Assembly (NCBI RefSeq): GCF_902728235.1
Contig: NZ_CACVBO010000001.1
Coordinates: 1,240,001 to 1,304,000, forward strand
DNA: 64,000 bases
From: Lentimonas sp. CC4
Lineage (GTDB): Bacteria; Verrucomicrobiota; Verrucomicrobiia; Opitutales; Coraliomargaritaceae
Direction of reading: 5' to 3'
Shown: positions 7,304-16,200 of the stretch, one piece after another
Position numbering within the stretch: position 1 is the stretch's first letter
Layout of the letters: the number at the start of each line of letters is the position of its first letter
Position numbers and translations under genes: made by a program
The notes under the pieces: generated by a model
Databases searched by the model: none
Told to the model about the DNA's origin: nothing
What the model saw: the letters and a program-made list of their open reading frames with translations, nothing else

Positions 7304-7990
7304 TTGAGTGTGTTCATGGTGTTACCGGTTTTTATGTTTATTGGCGTGGCGATTTTGATCGTGGTGTTTGCTTATTTGGGGCACTTGCATGCGAAGAAGC
7401 GGCGTGAGGCCTTTCAGGTGTTGGCGCAGCAATGGGGCTTTCGATTTTACCCTGGGAAGGATTTTGGGTTTGCGAAGCGGTATCAGTTTCTCGATCACAT
7501 GGACGACGGGCACAAGCGGTATGCCTATAACCGTCTATCGGGGCAGGTCGAGGGTGCCGGGGTGAACATTTTTGATTATCACTACGAGACGTATTCGACC
7601 GACAGCAAGGGGCGACGCACGACCAACCATCATCACTTCTCGATTTTTACGATGGAGCTACCGCGTCGCTTCCCTGAGCTGACCATCGAGCGGGAGGGCT
7701 TTTTCTCGAAGATCGGACAAGCGCTTGGGTTTGATGATATTGATTTCGAGTCGTTGGAATTTTCGAAGCGCTACAAGGTGAAATCGCAGGACAAGAAGTT
7801 TGCGTATGATTTCTGCAATGCACAGATGATTGACTATCTAATGAAGCAGCAGGATTTGGTTATCGAGGTGGATGGCAATACGCTTGCGCTGACATTTCCG
7901 GGCAGGCTGGCGGTCGAACGGGTGAAGCCGAATTTTATCCGCCTGCAGAAGATCCGCGGCCTGATGCCGAATTACTTATTTGATTCGTAG
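7304..7990 (+). CDS. Membrane-anchored DUF3137-like protein
   Basis: The 228-residue protein has one N-terminal transmembrane helix (about residues 5-27, FIGVAILIVVFAYLG) and a cytoplasmic or periplasmic domain with the block GVNIFDYHYETYSTDSKGR, a FSIFTMELPRRFPELTIE strand, and FESLEFSKRYKVKSQDKKFA. This layout recalls DUF3137 proteins, which are often encoded next to LemA, as here (LemA starts 146 bases downstream). The start is uncertain: TTG 7304 gives the longest form, but ATG 7316 also works and would still keep the membrane segment. The function of the family is unknown. Confidence 0.55.
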   Translation: MSVFMVLPVFMFIGVAILIVVFAYLGHLHAKKRREAFQVLAQQWGFRFYPGKDFGFAKRYQFLDHMDDGHKRYAYNRLSGQVEGAGVNIFDYHYETYSTDSKGRRTTNHHHFSIFTMELPRRFPELTIEREGFFSKIGQALGFDDIDFESLEFSKRYKVKSQDKKFAYDFCNAQMIDYLMKQQDLVIEVDGNTLALTFPGRLAVERVKPNFIRLQKIRGLMPNYLFDS

Positions 7991-8093
7991 CGGGCGGGCT
8001 GGAATTCTGTATTCTTTTAAACCGCTTATTTGCGCTCATATTACGCTTATTACTTCATTCGGGATTTAGTTCGTTTTTTGTCCTAGTTCGCAT

Positions 8094-8118
8094 TTATAAA
8101 CGTCCATTCACGGTTCGC
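8094..8118. repeat. Degenerate TTAACG-type repeat arm
   Basis: TTTATAAACGTCCATTCACGG resembles the core AATTAACGTCCATTAACGG of the inverted repeat at 3943-4103. It lies just upstream of the LemA gene. The match is partial. Confidence 0.35.
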
Positions 8119-8136
8119 CCTAAAAGTTCCTTAGCT

Positions 8137-8700
8137 ATGATTCCTGTCCTGATTGTTCTCTTTGTTCTACTCGGTTTCCCGCTGCTGTTTGTGATCGTGA
8201 CCTACAATGGCCTGGTTACGATTCGGAATCATATCCGCGACGCGTGGGCGAATATTGATACGGAGCTCAAGCGGCGCTATGACTTGATTCCGAATTTGGT
8301 GGAGACGGCGAAGGGGTATGCGAAGCATGAGCGCGAGACGCTGGAGCAGGTGATTGCGTTGCGTAACCAATGCCGCGCAAATACGGGTTCGCCGGGAGAG
8401 CAGGCGTCCACGGAGAAATTGCTGGTTTCGAGTTTGAACGGACTGTTTGCGTTGGCGGAAGGGTATCCCGACTTGAAAGCAGATGGGCAATTCTTGGCTT
8501 TGCAGAAGGAGTTGGTGAACACCGAGGATCGCATCCAGGCGGCGCGGCGTTTCTATAATGGCAATGTGCGCGACTATCGAAACAAGACGCAGACGTTTCC
8601 TTCAAACATCGTGGCTGGGATGTTTAACTTTCCGCCTAAAGCTGAAGAGTTTTTTGAGGTCGATCCTATGGAGCGTCTGCCGGTGCAGGTGAAGCTGTGA
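8137..8700 (+). CDS. LemA family protein
   Basis: The 187-residue protein has an N-terminal transmembrane helix (residues 2-22), then the LemA hallmark block YNGLVTIRNHIRDAWANID followed by RRYDLIPNLVETAKGYAKHE, and a long helical bundle that includes YPDLKADGQFLALQKEL and ARRFYNGNVRDYRNKTQTFP. The ending FPPKAEEFFEV is also standard. LemA proteins are membrane-anchored four-helix bundles of unclear role, often paired with DUF3137 or TPM-domain proteins. The neighbour upstream fits this. ATG 8137 is the clear start. A 14-bp minisatellite begins within ten bases after the stop. Confidence 0.92.
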   Translation: MIPVLIVLFVLLGFPLLFVIVTYNGLVTIRNHIRDAWANIDTELKRRYDLIPNLVETAKGYAKHERETLEQVIALRNQCRANTGSPGEQASTEKLLVSSLNGLFALAEGYPDLKADGQFLALQKELVNTEDRIQAARRFYNGNVRDYRNKTQTFPSNIVAGMFNFPPKAEEFFEVDPMERLPVQVKL

Positions 8701-8710
8701 GGGCAGCGGG

Positions 8711-8922
8711 AGAGCTGAGAGCTGAGAGCTGAGGGCTGAGACTTGAGGGCTGAGACTTGAGAGCTGAGACTTGAGAGCTGAGACTTGAGAGCTGAGACTT
8801 GAGAGCTGAGACTTGAGAGCTGAGACTTGAGAGCTGAGACTTGAGAGCTGAGACTTGAGAGCTGAGACTTGAGAGCTGAGACTTGAGAGCTGAGACTTGA
8901 GAGCTGAGACTTGAGAGCTGAG
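8711..8922. repeat. 14-bp minisatellite (GAGCTGAGACTTGA)
   Basis: About 14 head-to-tail copies of GAGCTGAGACTTGA follow the LemA stop codon. The first copies are variant (GAGCTGA heptamers, then GGGCTGAGACTTGA); the later dozen are almost identical, which points to recent expansion by slippage or unequal exchange. The antisense frame across it (8574-9002) reads as repeated LKSQLSSLSSQVSA and is an artefact. The same CTGAG-rich motif appears inside the glycosyltransferase gene at 11752-11881 and near 62021-62046. Confidence 0.95.
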
Positions 8923-9026
8923 TCTAGCTTAAGCCTAGATTCGGGAGTAATACTATCCTTTGACATTTTCTGGTAGTATGTAGCCATCGAAGGGAAGACC
9001 ACTGTGAATACTTTTCAGCTGTATTT

Positions 9027-9137
9027 GTTAACCGCCCGCTACGCTAGAGATCGCAGAGCACGCTGAGAGCTGACGCAGAGCATTTCACGTAGCCCTCCCC
9101 ATCTCCTCGGCGCACTCAGCGATCTCTGCGGTTAAAC
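9027..9137. repeat. Dispersed-type inverted repeat (TTAACCGC...GCGGTTAA)
   Basis: The ends GTTAACCGC (9027) and GCGGTTAAAC (9128) are inverted, and internal blocks GAGATCGCAGAG and CTCAGCGATCTCTGCGG also pair. The reverse strand reads like the CGCAGAGxxCGCxGAG repeats common in many environmental genomes. The rest of 8936-9306 has no gene. Confidence 0.55.
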
Positions 9138-9279
9138 CTTTTTACCAGTTTTAGTCGCATGTTGGTATTAGAACTTAGGCATTAGTATTTCTCTGCCAGT
9201 CACTTATGCGATGTTGGGGACTCGCCAGATTGGCGAACCTCTATTGTATTTTAAACAACTGATGATCTGGGACTAACTC

Positions 9280-9309
9280 CTGACTACTACCTTCTAACTA
9301 CTCTTTTTA
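9280..9309. repeat. Short dispersed repeat, copy 1
   Basis: CTGACTACT, two variable bases, then CTTCTAACTACTCTTTT occurs here and again at 51804-51832. The copy here runs into the stop codon of the PIG-L gene. Confidence 0.5.
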
Positions 9310-10152
9310 GCTTAAGCCCTCAAGCACGCTGTCTTCGAAGCGCTTGATCTTCGATTGCACGAATTCTTTAATGTCGAGTGTGTCGTCTTCCGCTAGCGGG
9401 GTCAGATCCATCGCGAACCAGAGCTGATCAATGACGTCGACGCTGTGTGAATCGAAGAAGGTTGCGTTGGCCTTGCGGCGTCCCATGACGGCATCGCCGT
9501 AGTTTTTGCCGCCTGTAATTTGTGAGTCGAAGCAGGCATTTAATTTTTCGGCGAGTTCGGTGTTGCCGCTTACGTCGAGGGCGACCTTTTCTTCGTCGCT
9601 CAACCAATCGAGGTCGCGCCACATTTCGCAGCCATAGACTTTCTTTGGGCGCGAGAACGGCGGGATGCGGCGGATCGCTTCGAGCACGGCCTGGAACACT
9701 GCGATGTGGCTGCTGTGCTTGTCCGCTGGATTGTGGGTGTAGAGCACTTCGGGCTGCGATTGCAGTAGAATTGTTTCGAGCTGATCGACGAGTGCGCCGC
9801 GTTGCTCGGGATCTTTGATGGTTGAGCTAGCGAACCCGAGTTGATTGACGAAGCTGTATTCGCCGAGTTCAGCGGCCTGACGCTGCTCGTCGAGTCGCGT
9901 GGCTTTCATTTGATCATCGCTGTGGTCGGCATATTTCCCTGTGCGCGCGCTGCCCGCGCCATCGGTGCAAGTGATACCGCCAAACCAGAGGCCGTCGTCG
10001 CCATAGCAGGAGTTGATGCCGTGAAAGGCCATAAACTCTAAGTCGTCCTGATGTGCGCCAATTGCGAGATGCGAACAACGCGCATAGGCTTCAGGCTTCA
10101 CTACGCCATCGGGAATGAAGAGATCGGAAAAGTTTTGAGATGCGTCTGCCAT
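9307..10152 (-). CDS. PIG-L (LmbE) family deacetylase
   Basis: The protein (281 residues from the chosen start) has the PIG-L zinc motif in the variant form AHQDDLE, where the usual AHPDD proline is glutamine, and the matching HNPADKHSSHIAVFQAV segment that supplies the remaining metal ligand histidines. Family members remove N-acetyl groups from amino sugars in lipid anchors, mycothiol, bacillithiol or antibiotics; the substrate here cannot be told. A longer frame begins at 10203, but its first 17 residues have no ribosome-binding site, and MADASQ at 10152 is the more natural start. The gene is divergent from the PEP-CTERM gene and stands alone. Confidence 0.83.
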   Translation of the reverse strand: MADASQNFSDLFIPDGVVKPEAYARCSHLAIGAHQDDLEFMAFHGINSCYGDDGLWFGGITCTDGAGSARTGKYADHSDDQMKATRLDEQRQAAELGEYSFVNQLGFASSTIKDPEQRGALVDQLETILLQSQPEVLYTHNPADKHSSHIAVFQAVLEAIRRIPPFSRPKKVYGCEMWRDLDWLSDEEKVALDVSGNTELAEKLNACFDSQITGGKNYGDAVMGRRKANATFFDSHSVDVIDQLWFAMDLTPLAEDDTLDIKEFVQSKIKRFEDSVLEGLS

Positions 10153-10308
10153 AATGCGCCTAGCTTTTGGGGAAATCAGCTGTAGTGGCAAACGTAGAAT
10201 CAAGTCAGATGATGATATCGTTTGGAGGCTCTTTAACGTGACGTTGCTAGGGTGTAGGCCTCATTTTTTGTGCTTTTCAAGTGCGTAGAGCTATGCATAT
10301 AGGCGCGC

Positions 10309-10989
10309 ATGATTCGCTACATACAGGCTACTACTCTTTGCCTACTGTCACTTTTTCCGACAGTAGCAGGAGCGATTGTGTTTAGTTTGGCAGACCAGTC
10401 TAACTTAAGTTCAGATGCACAAATTAAGTATTTAGGAGATACGGTGACGCTTACGGGGGCTTATACTGGGGACGGTAAGGTCGCGCGTATTGAGTGGGAG
10501 TTGGCGACCGATCCGATTGTAAACACTGTGGTCGAGACGCATGCGCCAAAACAGAATTGGGAGGTCATTGATCAATCACCAGTCGATCTTATTTACAGCG
10601 CGCCGAATGATCCGACGCACTATGAGATTTATTTCTACGAGGATCTGGAGGACGCGGATGATACCCATGTCTCCTATACTTTCGGTAGTGCCTTTACGGC
10701 AGACCATAAGTTGTCAGTGGGTAGTTCCGGCTTCGTGGGCATGGAGTATATCATGGAGCGCCTCTATGGTGACAATGCGGTGACGTCTTTTTTGAATGAC
10801 GACGGCTCTTTGTTATTTGAGGCGGCGACGGTTGACCTTGTTTTGGGAGCGAAGGTCGGCAATGCGTTGGAGAATACAATCATTTCGTTGCCTTCCTATC
10901 AGGTGACGGTGGTTCCTGAACCGTCGCAATTTGCTGTGATTTTGGCGCTTTTGATCGGCACCTTTGTGCTGACGATACGCCGACGTTAG
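10309..10989 (+). CDS. PEP-CTERM sorting domain protein
   Basis: The 226-residue protein has a signal peptide (about 1-22, LFPTVAGA) and a C-terminal sorting signal: VPEPS, then a hydrophobic helix (FAVILALLIGTFVLTI), then RRR. Such proteins are cut and handled by exosortases and reach the cell surface, usually in bacteria that make exopolysaccharide. The middle is a beta-rich, acidic domain of no recognised family. An EpsI-type exosortase accessory gene lies at 33738-34436; no exosortase itself is seen in the window. Monocistronic by layout. Confidence 0.88.
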   Translation: MIRYIQATTLCLLSLFPTVAGAIVFSLADQSNLSSDAQIKYLGDTVTLTGAYTGDGKVARIEWELATDPIVNTVVETHAPKQNWEVIDQSPVDLIYSAPNDPTHYEIYFYEDLEDADDTHVSYTFGSAFTADHKLSVGSSGFVGMEYIMERLYGDNAVTSFLNDDGSLLFEAATVDLVLGAKVGNALENTIISLPSYQVTVVPEPSQFAVILALLIGTFVLTIRRR

Positions 10990-11119
10990 CCTTTTCTGCC
11001 AGCCTGAATGGGTGGGCTGTGGAGTGGGCATTTGACGAGAATCATGACTCAGGTGCTCAAATAAACTAGAAATTGACCCAGTCGCTGTATTCTGGAATTT
11101 TTAGAGCTCACCTATCAAA

Positions 11120-12058
11120 ATGTCAGCACCTACCTCACACGCGCAACTTACCAACGTCACGGTTGTGATTCCCGTCAAAAATGAGGCGACGAATCTACCT
11201 GTCTGCCTCGGACGGTTGGTGGGCTTCGGCAAAGTCGTGGTGGTGGACTCGGGCAGCACGGATGCGACCTGCGAGCTGGCGCAGGATGCAGGAGCCGAGG
11301 TTCTAGTGTTTGAGTGGGATGGCAAATTTCCGAAGAAGCGTAATTGGGTGCTGCAGACCTATACCTTTACCACTGAGTGGGTGTTGTTTCTGGATGCCGA
11401 CGAGTTCGTATCTGAGGCGTTTAAGGCTGAGCTGGCTGGTGTGTTGCAAAATACCGAGTGCGTCGGGTTCTGGCTGAACTATGAGCGATGGTTCTTGGGC
11501 AAGCAACTGAGACACGGGGATGAGTTTAATAAGCTGGCGCTCTTCCGTGTGGGTGCAGGTGCGTATGAACGGATCGAGGAGAATCAGTGGAGCGCGCTAG
11601 ATATGGAGATCCATGAGCATCCAGTGCTCGAAGGCGCGATCGGTGAGATTCGTGCACCGATTGAGCATAATGAATATCGTGGCCTGCATCACTACATCGC
11701 CAAGCATAATGAATATGCGAGCTGGGAAGCTGAGCGCTATCTGCAGCTGACAGGTCAGAGACCTGAGGGCGGAGACCTGAGGGCTGAGGACGGGGATCGG
11801 GATGTTCGGTCTTCTGATGGTATCTCAACTCTAAAATCTCAGGTTTCAAGTCTCCACCCTCCGCTCTCAGTCCTCACTCCGAGGCAGCAGAAAAAATATC
11901 GTCATCTCGCAAAATGGTGGGCGGCGCCCGTGTATTTCATTCGTGGATACGTCCTGAAAGGCGGCTTTCTGGACGGCGCGGTGGGGTTCCACTTCGCGCT
12001 CGGGAAGGCGATTTACTTTTATCAGATCAGGCTGAAAATCCGTGAACGGAGCGCTTAA
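11120..12058 (+). CDS. Family 2 glycosyltransferase (WaaE/KdtX-like) with repeat-derived insert
   Basis: The 312-residue protein has the GT2 fold: VVIPVKNEATNLPVCL, VVVDSGSTDATCELA, the metal-binding LFLDADEF, and the lipopolysaccharide-core type features RWFLGKQLRHG and HYIAKHNEYASWEAERYL. The C-terminal half ends with the usual AAPVYFIRGYVLKGGFLDG and FHFALGKAIYFYQIRLKI. Between them, about residues 212-255 are a low-complexity linker encoded by CTGAG-rich repeat sequence (11752-11881), which keeps the frame. It probably adds a sugar to lipopolysaccharide or exopolysaccharide at the inner membrane. Its stop codon overlaps a dispersed palindrome. Confidence 0.85.
   Translation: MSAPTSHAQLTNVTVVIPVKNEATNLPVCLGRLVGFGKVVVVDSGSTDATCELAQDAGAEVLVFEWDGKFPKKRNWVLQTYTFTTEWVLFLDADEFVSEAFKAELAGVLQNTECVGFWLNYERWFLGKQLRHGDEFNKLALFRVGAGAYERIEENQWSALDMEIHEHPVLEGAIGEIRAPIEHNEYRGLHHYIAKHNEYASWEAERYLQLTGQRPEGGDLRAEDGDRDVRSSDGISTLKSQVSSLHPPLSVLTPRQQKKYRHLAKWWAAPVYFIRGYVLKGGFLDGAVGFHFALGKAIYFYQIRLKIRERSA
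11752..11881. repeat. CTGAG repeat arms inside the glycosyltransferase gene
   Basis: The left arm has CAGAGACCTGAGGGCGGAG and ACCTGAGGGCTGAGGAC. The right arm has the opposite orientation: CTCAGGTTTCAAGTCTCC and CCGCTCTCAGTCCTCAC. The motif is that of the 14-bp minisatellite at 8711-8922. The two arms could pair as a hairpin, so this looks like an in-frame insertion of a palindromic repeat. Confidence 0.7.
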
Positions 12059-12120
12059 GTGAAACAGGCATTCCTGCCTGTGCTTCGTGTTGTGGACAGA
12101 CAGGAATGTCTATTTCACTT
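12057..12120. repeat. Dispersed palindrome (ACAGGCATTCCTGCCTGT type) between convergent genes
   Basis: AAGTGAAACAGGCATTCC then TGCCTGT is matched by the inverted ACAGACAGGAATGTC then TATTTCACTT, with about 22 of 25 bases pairing. It overlaps the stop codon of the glycosyltransferase and ends three bases before the stop of the convergent gene, so it probably works as a bidirectional terminator. Related copies lie at 18279-18306 and 47198-47343. Confidence 0.8.
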
Positions 12121-12123
12121 AGA

Positions 12124-13116
12124 TTACTTGAGCCACTGCTTCCAGCTTGCGCGGTAAGTTTCGATGTTTCGCCAATCGACGACGCGAGGCGCGTTGTGCT
12201 GGATTTGTTCTTCGGGGGATTCCTGCTTGTGGAGCTTGTTGACGAGTGCGGTCATGCTGGACTTGCCCCATTCGTAGTAGGGGTGGACGATGAGCGCATC
12301 GACATAGCCTTGGTCGATATACATGAAGGCCGAAGGCGAGGATTGGATGGCGACACAGGGAAACTTGCCTGGCTCCCATGGGAGTGCGGGCATGCCTAAG
12401 AGCGGCCAGTCGCCGAGAAAGAGCCAGCCCTTGATCAGATCGTTGCGGTCGGCTTCTTGGGTGGCACGGATCGTCTCAATCGCAGCGCGGTAGTCGGGCG
12501 CACATGGCACGACTTTTTCAATGCGGCGGTAGCCGAGGACTTCGCGTGCGCCTGCGAGGCGGTCTTGCATGCCAGCATCAGGGTTGTCGCTCACGAGAAT
12601 TGCGACGCGGCCTTTGGTGGGAAGTTTTTTGAGAAGTGCTTTGGCGGCGAGACGTCCGGCTTCGACTTCGTCGGCAACGTAGGCAGCGAGTGGCTTGATA
12701 CCTTCGATCTGGTTCTCGAAAAAGACGACTTCCTGTTCTTGTTCGAGGGCAAATTCGATGGAGGAACGCAGTGCTTCGGGCTCATCTGGGCTGATGATAA
12801 AGCCGTCGGCATCTTCGATAAAGAGGCCGGCGAGGGAGGCTTGTTGACTGCCACCTTGCTCGACGTTGGGCGTAAAGACGAGGAGTTCGACGTCGATCGA
12901 GTATTGCTCGCTTAGTTCGCGGGCGGCGTGTTGCGCGCCGAGGTGGGTGGCTTGGTAAATGGCATCGCCTTGGTCGCGCCCGACGATGCCGATGCGGTAT
13001 TCGCCGAGGATTTCACGGTTCTGTGCGTAAGCGCTGAGTGACGACAACAGTAGCGCAGCGGCGGAGAGGGTAACTTTTAAATGACGGATCACTGGGGTGA
13101 TGATGATTGATAGCAA
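12124..13116 (-). CDS. Periplasmic sugar-binding protein (RbsB-like)
   Basis: The 330-residue protein has a signal peptide (cleavage after SLSAYA, about residue 31) and the two-lobed periplasmic-binding fold of the ribose/LacI family: YRIGIVGRDQGDAIYQATHLGAQ-type first strand and helix, DADGFIISPDEPEAL, VAILVSDNPDAGMQDRLAGA, and GYVDALIVHPYYEWGKSS near the end. Such proteins feed monosaccharide ABC importers or two-component sensors. No permease, ATPase or kinase is adjacent, so it is an orphan. A weak alternative start is MLSII only; MRHLK-type internal starts were not seen. Family confident, ligand unknown. Confidence 0.8.
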   Translation of the reverse strand: MLSIIITPVIRHLKVTLSAAALLLSSLSAYAQNREILGEYRIGIVGRDQGDAIYQATHLGAQHAARELSEQYSIDVELLVFTPNVEQGGSQQASLAGLFIEDADGFIISPDEPEALRSSIEFALEQEQEVVFFENQIEGIKPLAAYVADEVEAGRLAAKALLKKLPTKGRVAILVSDNPDAGMQDRLAGAREVLGYRRIEKVVPCAPDYRAAIETIRATQEADRNDLIKGWLFLGDWPLLGMPALPWEPGKFPCVAIQSSPSAFMYIDQGYVDALIVHPYYEWGKSSMTALVNKLHKQESPEEQIQHNAPRVVDWRNIETYRASWKQWLK

Positions 13117-13133
13117 ATTACGATGCGGGTCAG

Positions 13134-13172
13134 ATTGAACCGTTGATGGGCGTTAATAAACGTTAATCTGAG
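13134..13172. repeat. TTAACG-type repeat arm
   Basis: ATTGAACCGTTGATGGGCG then TTAATAAACGTTAATCTGAG matches the left arm at 3943-3980 with small changes. It lies upstream of the sugar-binding protein gene. Confidence 0.6.
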
Positions 13173-13261
13173 TTCCTGTGCTTTATGTGATGCTTTATGA
13201 CCGCCATTTATCGGTTTTGTTGCCTGTGCTCGCTCTGAGGCTGGATCTTCTGCTGTAATTG

Positions 13262-16200
13262 CTAGAAATCGATTTGAAGCCGATAGAACGCTTTCTTTGC
13301 GTTCGAGATGGGAAGTGTGACGGTGTCAAAGTCGACTAGATTTGTGTGTGGGTTCACTTCAAGGTTCTCACAGGGGAGCCAGCTCTCGGCTTCGAGTGAA
13401 AGTGAGTATTCCAATGCGTAAGCGCCTTGTCGCAGTCCGTTGCGGCGCTGGTTGTAGGCGACTTGTAGCGAGCCGTCGGGCTTTCGTTCGATACGAGGTC
13501 GGAGCGCATGGTCGGGGCTCGTCATCGATCCGCCGAAGGCAAACTCTTCAAAGACAGTCAAACCATCCCCATCGATGTCATCGTCCCAGTCGTCCGAACT
13601 CGGGCTGGCTCCGTCCATTTGTGATTGATACCATTGCTCGGCAACTCCAATGGATTGGCCGATGAGGGTGCTATCGACGACAGTGAAGTGCGCATCGAAG
13701 GTGCCTTGATTGTCGCCATCCACCCGTAACAGGCCGGCATCCCACAGTGATTGATAATAGTCGACAGTCGCGGCACTGCCCATGATCAAGCGACCGCGGC
13801 TGCCAGCGACAAAGTTGATATAAGTGCCCTCTATCAGATTGAAGCTCGAAGTGTTTAACTGCACGACGCCATCGCCGATATCAAATTCTAAGACGGCACC
13901 GCCGCTATGCCCGGTGCTGATGTCAATGCTGTTGCACGTGATCTGCCCGCCGCTGATCCAGATTCTCCCTGAATCAAACAGCTCGATAGCGCGACTGCTG
14001 ACCAATTGGAGGGAACCCGCTTCCATGGAGAGCTGTGCATATTGCTTAATCCTCAACACCCGCGAAGAGTTGTAATTATTCACACCGGAGGCTGCGAGGT
14101 CGATGCCACCACCGGCAACGCGCACATGTGTATTACCAGTCCATTCGAAGATTGCATCGCCTTCGCGGGTAACGGTGCCGGACTCGATGGTCAGATCGTA
14201 ATCGTTCACGCTAGAGGGAATCGAGGCATCCACGGTGACATAGCCTTTGCGTCCTTCGTTCGGTAGGCTCAGATACCAGTTTGCCTCTAATTGCAGTGAG
14301 CCTCCATCGACCAAGAACTCATTGCGTCCCGGAATGCTGCTCGGGTCGGTCGGGTCGGTGCCCAGGCGCACCTCTGCCTCATCATCAAACCCATCCTCGT
14401 CGGAATCGCTCAAGCTGGGATGGGTGCCTAAAGCCAGCTCTTCGTGACCATCGAGTCCATCACCATCATGATCGCGCGATAAGTCGGGCGTATAGACGAG
14501 ATCGATCCGAAGACCGTCTACTAACTCAGCGCTCCATTGTCCTTCAGTGCTTGATAGTGGCGAATCGGACGCGATCTCCAGTTCGATTTTTTCGGCGCTA
14601 TAGCCAGTGATTGCGTCGGCCTGTAAGATCTCAAAGCGCTGTGTCGCATTTAGGTCGATTCCAGTGGCTGCGAGCGTGTCGACTGTCGATCCGATTTGGA
14701 TCGTTAACCGAACTAGTTCACTCGCGGACTCGGTCAGGAAATTACCTTTTTTGTCGATCCAAACATCATCCGGAGTGACGCCATTTAAATCCAATCCACC
14801 GCTCACTTGAATGTGATCCCAACCGGATAGGACATTTGAGGCATTGGCTAGCTCCCACTCGTAGGTGGCCAAATTGTCCACAACCACCCCGGCGCTTAGG
14901 TGCTGGTTACCTACGTCGCCGACGCGTCCGGGCGAAAGTTTCGAGCCTTGTCGTAAGACGACGGACGTGCCGATCTCACCTACGCCAGATAAGCGGCCAA
15001 AGAATCCAGGGTAGTCGAATTGTTTAGTCTCTCCTTGCCGTGTCATGTGCGGTGGAATGATTGCCGATCGCAGCGCAGAATCTCCATTATATTCAAAGGT
15101 CGAAAACGGACCAATGTCGATGATGTCCGCAGACAGTTGCCCCTCGGGCTCTACGATGAAATGCGTGCCATACATAATAGAAAGTATGCCATTTAAATAA
15201 GCGGGATCATCGCTCTCGCCTTCTAGCGAAAGACTTCCCGAAACGCGGACGGTATCGCCATGTTTGGCGACTAAGCTTCCGCGTCCACTGACGTTGCCAC
15301 TTAGAAGATATTCGCCGCCTCTCGAAAGGTCCATCAACCAGTGGTCGCGTAAGGTGTTCACGTCTCCTTCATCCGTCCAATCGTATTGGCTAGAAGGTTG
15401 ATCACCTGTTAATATCATGACGGTGTCTGATTGAGTCACGTCTCCAGCGATGACCAATTGGCCTCGCCCCAGTTTGAAGTAAGTATGAAATTGCTCTCCA
15501 ATGACGGGATCGCTCATTCGGAGTAAGTTCAAATCGTTTAATAGGATTGGATCTCCCGTTTCACTGTCTGCCCAAAGCGCACTGAAACCTTCCATTGTCA
15601 TCGAGTCGATCGCGGTGCCTGCATTGAGTGCTAGCTCTGCGCCGCGTCGCACGGTCACGACTGGATTCGCGCCCAAGGCATCGGCGTGTGCCACGGTCAG
15701 CATTCCCTGTTGCACCTCAATCTCACCTGTCACCGTATTGCTCCCTGCGAGTGCAATCGTGCCCAGCCCTGTCTTTGTCAGTCCTTGGTTCGAAGTGATC
15801 TCGGTCTCAATACGCACGTTGCTGTGCGAAAGCGCGTCCACATTGCCAGAGGACAAAGCCAATGGTTCGCCCGTCAGTTGATAATCGCCTTCGAAATACA
15901 GCGCATCCGCTTGCCATGCGCCTGAGGCCACGAAGTCATTGCCCGACCCTGCGGGCGGGAAGTGCGCCCTGAGGCCGCTGGAAGACTGATTGAAGTGGCT
16001 CGTGTCGGCGACACTGCTTGACGGCGCCATCAGGGTCGCGTGATCCATCAGAGTCGTCGCACCTGCTGTGGTGATTTGCACGTCCCAGGCGACCACTTGA
16101 GTGAAGTCATTCAGATTGCGGCGCAGTAGGTCTTTATCCGCATTGCCAGTGAAGGCGAAGTCGACTGCATCGTCATAGGCATAGGCAGTCACTTTGTAAG

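Noticed and set aside
8574-9002. 142-residue coiled-coil-like protein on the minus strand
   Set aside because: Its repeats (LKSQLSSLSSQVSA) are the translation of the 14-bp minisatellite and it overlaps the LemA gene end.
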